Below, in pieces: positions 6,420-6,801 of a DNA stretch of 6,801 bases. Positions within the stretch are counted from its first letter, which is position 1. Each line of letters begins with the position of its first letter. Origin of the DNA: Sphingomonas sp. (lineage in GTDB: Bacteria; Pseudomonadota; Alphaproteobacteria; Sphingomonadales; Sphingomonadaceae); contig JASLBO010000401.1 of NCBI GenBank assembly GCA_030146605.1, forward strand, positions 1-6,801, given 5' to 3'. Position numbers and translations under genes: made by a program. The notes beneath the pieces were generated by a model. That model ran no database searches. It had not been told where the DNA came from and worked only from the letters and a program-made list of their open reading frames with translations.

Positions 6420-6801
6420 ATGTCTTTGACTGGTCTCGATATCGTGGTGCTGCTCGCCATCGGCGGGGCGGCGGTGCTCGGGTTCATCCGCGGGTTCGTG
6501 ACCGAAGTGCTCGCGTTGGGCGCATGGCTCGCGGTGGTTCTGGTGCTCAAGCTGTTCCACGCTCCGCTCGCTGAAGTCGTGGCAGGCTGGGTCGGGACGG
6601 CGCAAGGCGGGGCGGTGCTGGCCTTCGCGATCCTCGCGGGCGTTACCTATTTCGCCGGTCGAATGATCGCCAATACGATCGGGTCGCGGATGCGCGAGAG
6701 CTTTCTCGGGCCGATCGATCGCGCTTTGGGGTTCGGCTTCGGCGCTTTGAAGGGGCTGGTGCTGGTGAGCATCGGCTTCCTGCTGCTGGTGCTGGTGTTC
6801 G
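6420..6801 (+). CDS. cvpA: CvpA family membrane protein (cut by window end)
   Basis: The frame is open from ATG 6420 to the window edge, giving 127 residues and no stop. The sequence has the CvpA pattern: a first helix about 5-22, the motif GFIRGFVTEVLALGAWLA (21-38), a third hydrophobic segment about 64-80, and GPIDRALGFGFGALKGLVLV (97-116) leading into a fourth helix. CvpA is an inner-membrane protein first described for colicin V production in E. coli and often placed before purF; its molecular role is not settled, with envelope homeostasis suggested. GGGAGG (6404-6409) lies 10 nt before the ATG and supports this start. In many alphaproteobacteria it directly follows radA; here other genes separate them. 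The family typically runs to about 160-200 aa, so the C-terminal part is missing only because the window stops. Confidence 0.92.
   Translation, partial: MSLTGLDIVVLLAIGGAAVLGFIRGFVTEVLALGAWLAVVLVLKLFHAPLAEVVAGWVGTAQGGAVLAFAILAGVTYFAGRMIANTIGSRMRESFLGPIDRALGFGFGALKGLVLVSIGFLLLVLVF

Overview
The window looks like chromosomal DNA from a GC-rich alphaproteobacterium, most probably a sphingomonad (Sphingomonas or a relative). The grounds are the very high GC content with strong third-position bias, the style of the proteins (RadA, RluE, CvpA, a Blc-like lipocalin), an alphaproteobacterial GTTC-N7-GTTC LexA box, and a palindromic intergenic repeat of a kind I associate with sphingomonads. The genus is inference; no rRNA or other marker is present.

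Layout. On the minus strand, a GT4-type glycosyltransferase (449-1609) is followed 10 bp later by a small secreted or membrane-tethered coiled-coil protein (16-438), probably as one operon. Divergent from it, on the plus strand, is radA (1715-3082), the DNA-repair ATPase. The 105-bp divergent region holds a perfect LexA-type box. Downstream of radA is a compact plus-strand group: a small RNase H-fold protein (3150-3527), an RluE-type 23S rRNA pseudouridine synthase that overlaps it by ATGA (3524-4063), and a Blc-type lipocalin (4114-4677). A gene-free stretch (4678-4951) carries a long imperfect inverted repeat.

Next comes a divergent two-gene module: a MerR-family regulator on the minus strand (4952-5380) and, on the plus strand, a fusion of a single-cysteine glutaredoxin-like domain to a MauE/DoxX-like membrane domain (5441-6214). 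Between them is a promoter whose -35 element and dyad closely match the classical mer operator (TTGACT followed by CCGTAC-N4-GTACGG). The window ends inside cvpA (6420 to edge).

How the parts may fit. In many alphaproteobacteria radA is followed directly by cvpA and purF, so the 3.3 kb between radA and cvpA here looks like an insertion or rearrangement. The part most worth follow-up is the MerR/glutaredoxin-MauE module. Its operator is mer-like, but its sensor has a CueR-like pair of cysteines (C-x7-C) and lacks the first MerR mercury-ligand cysteine. Its only visible target is a membrane thiol-redox protein rather than a metal pump or reductase. Thiol, monovalent-metal or electrophile sensing is a reasonable but unproven hypothesis.
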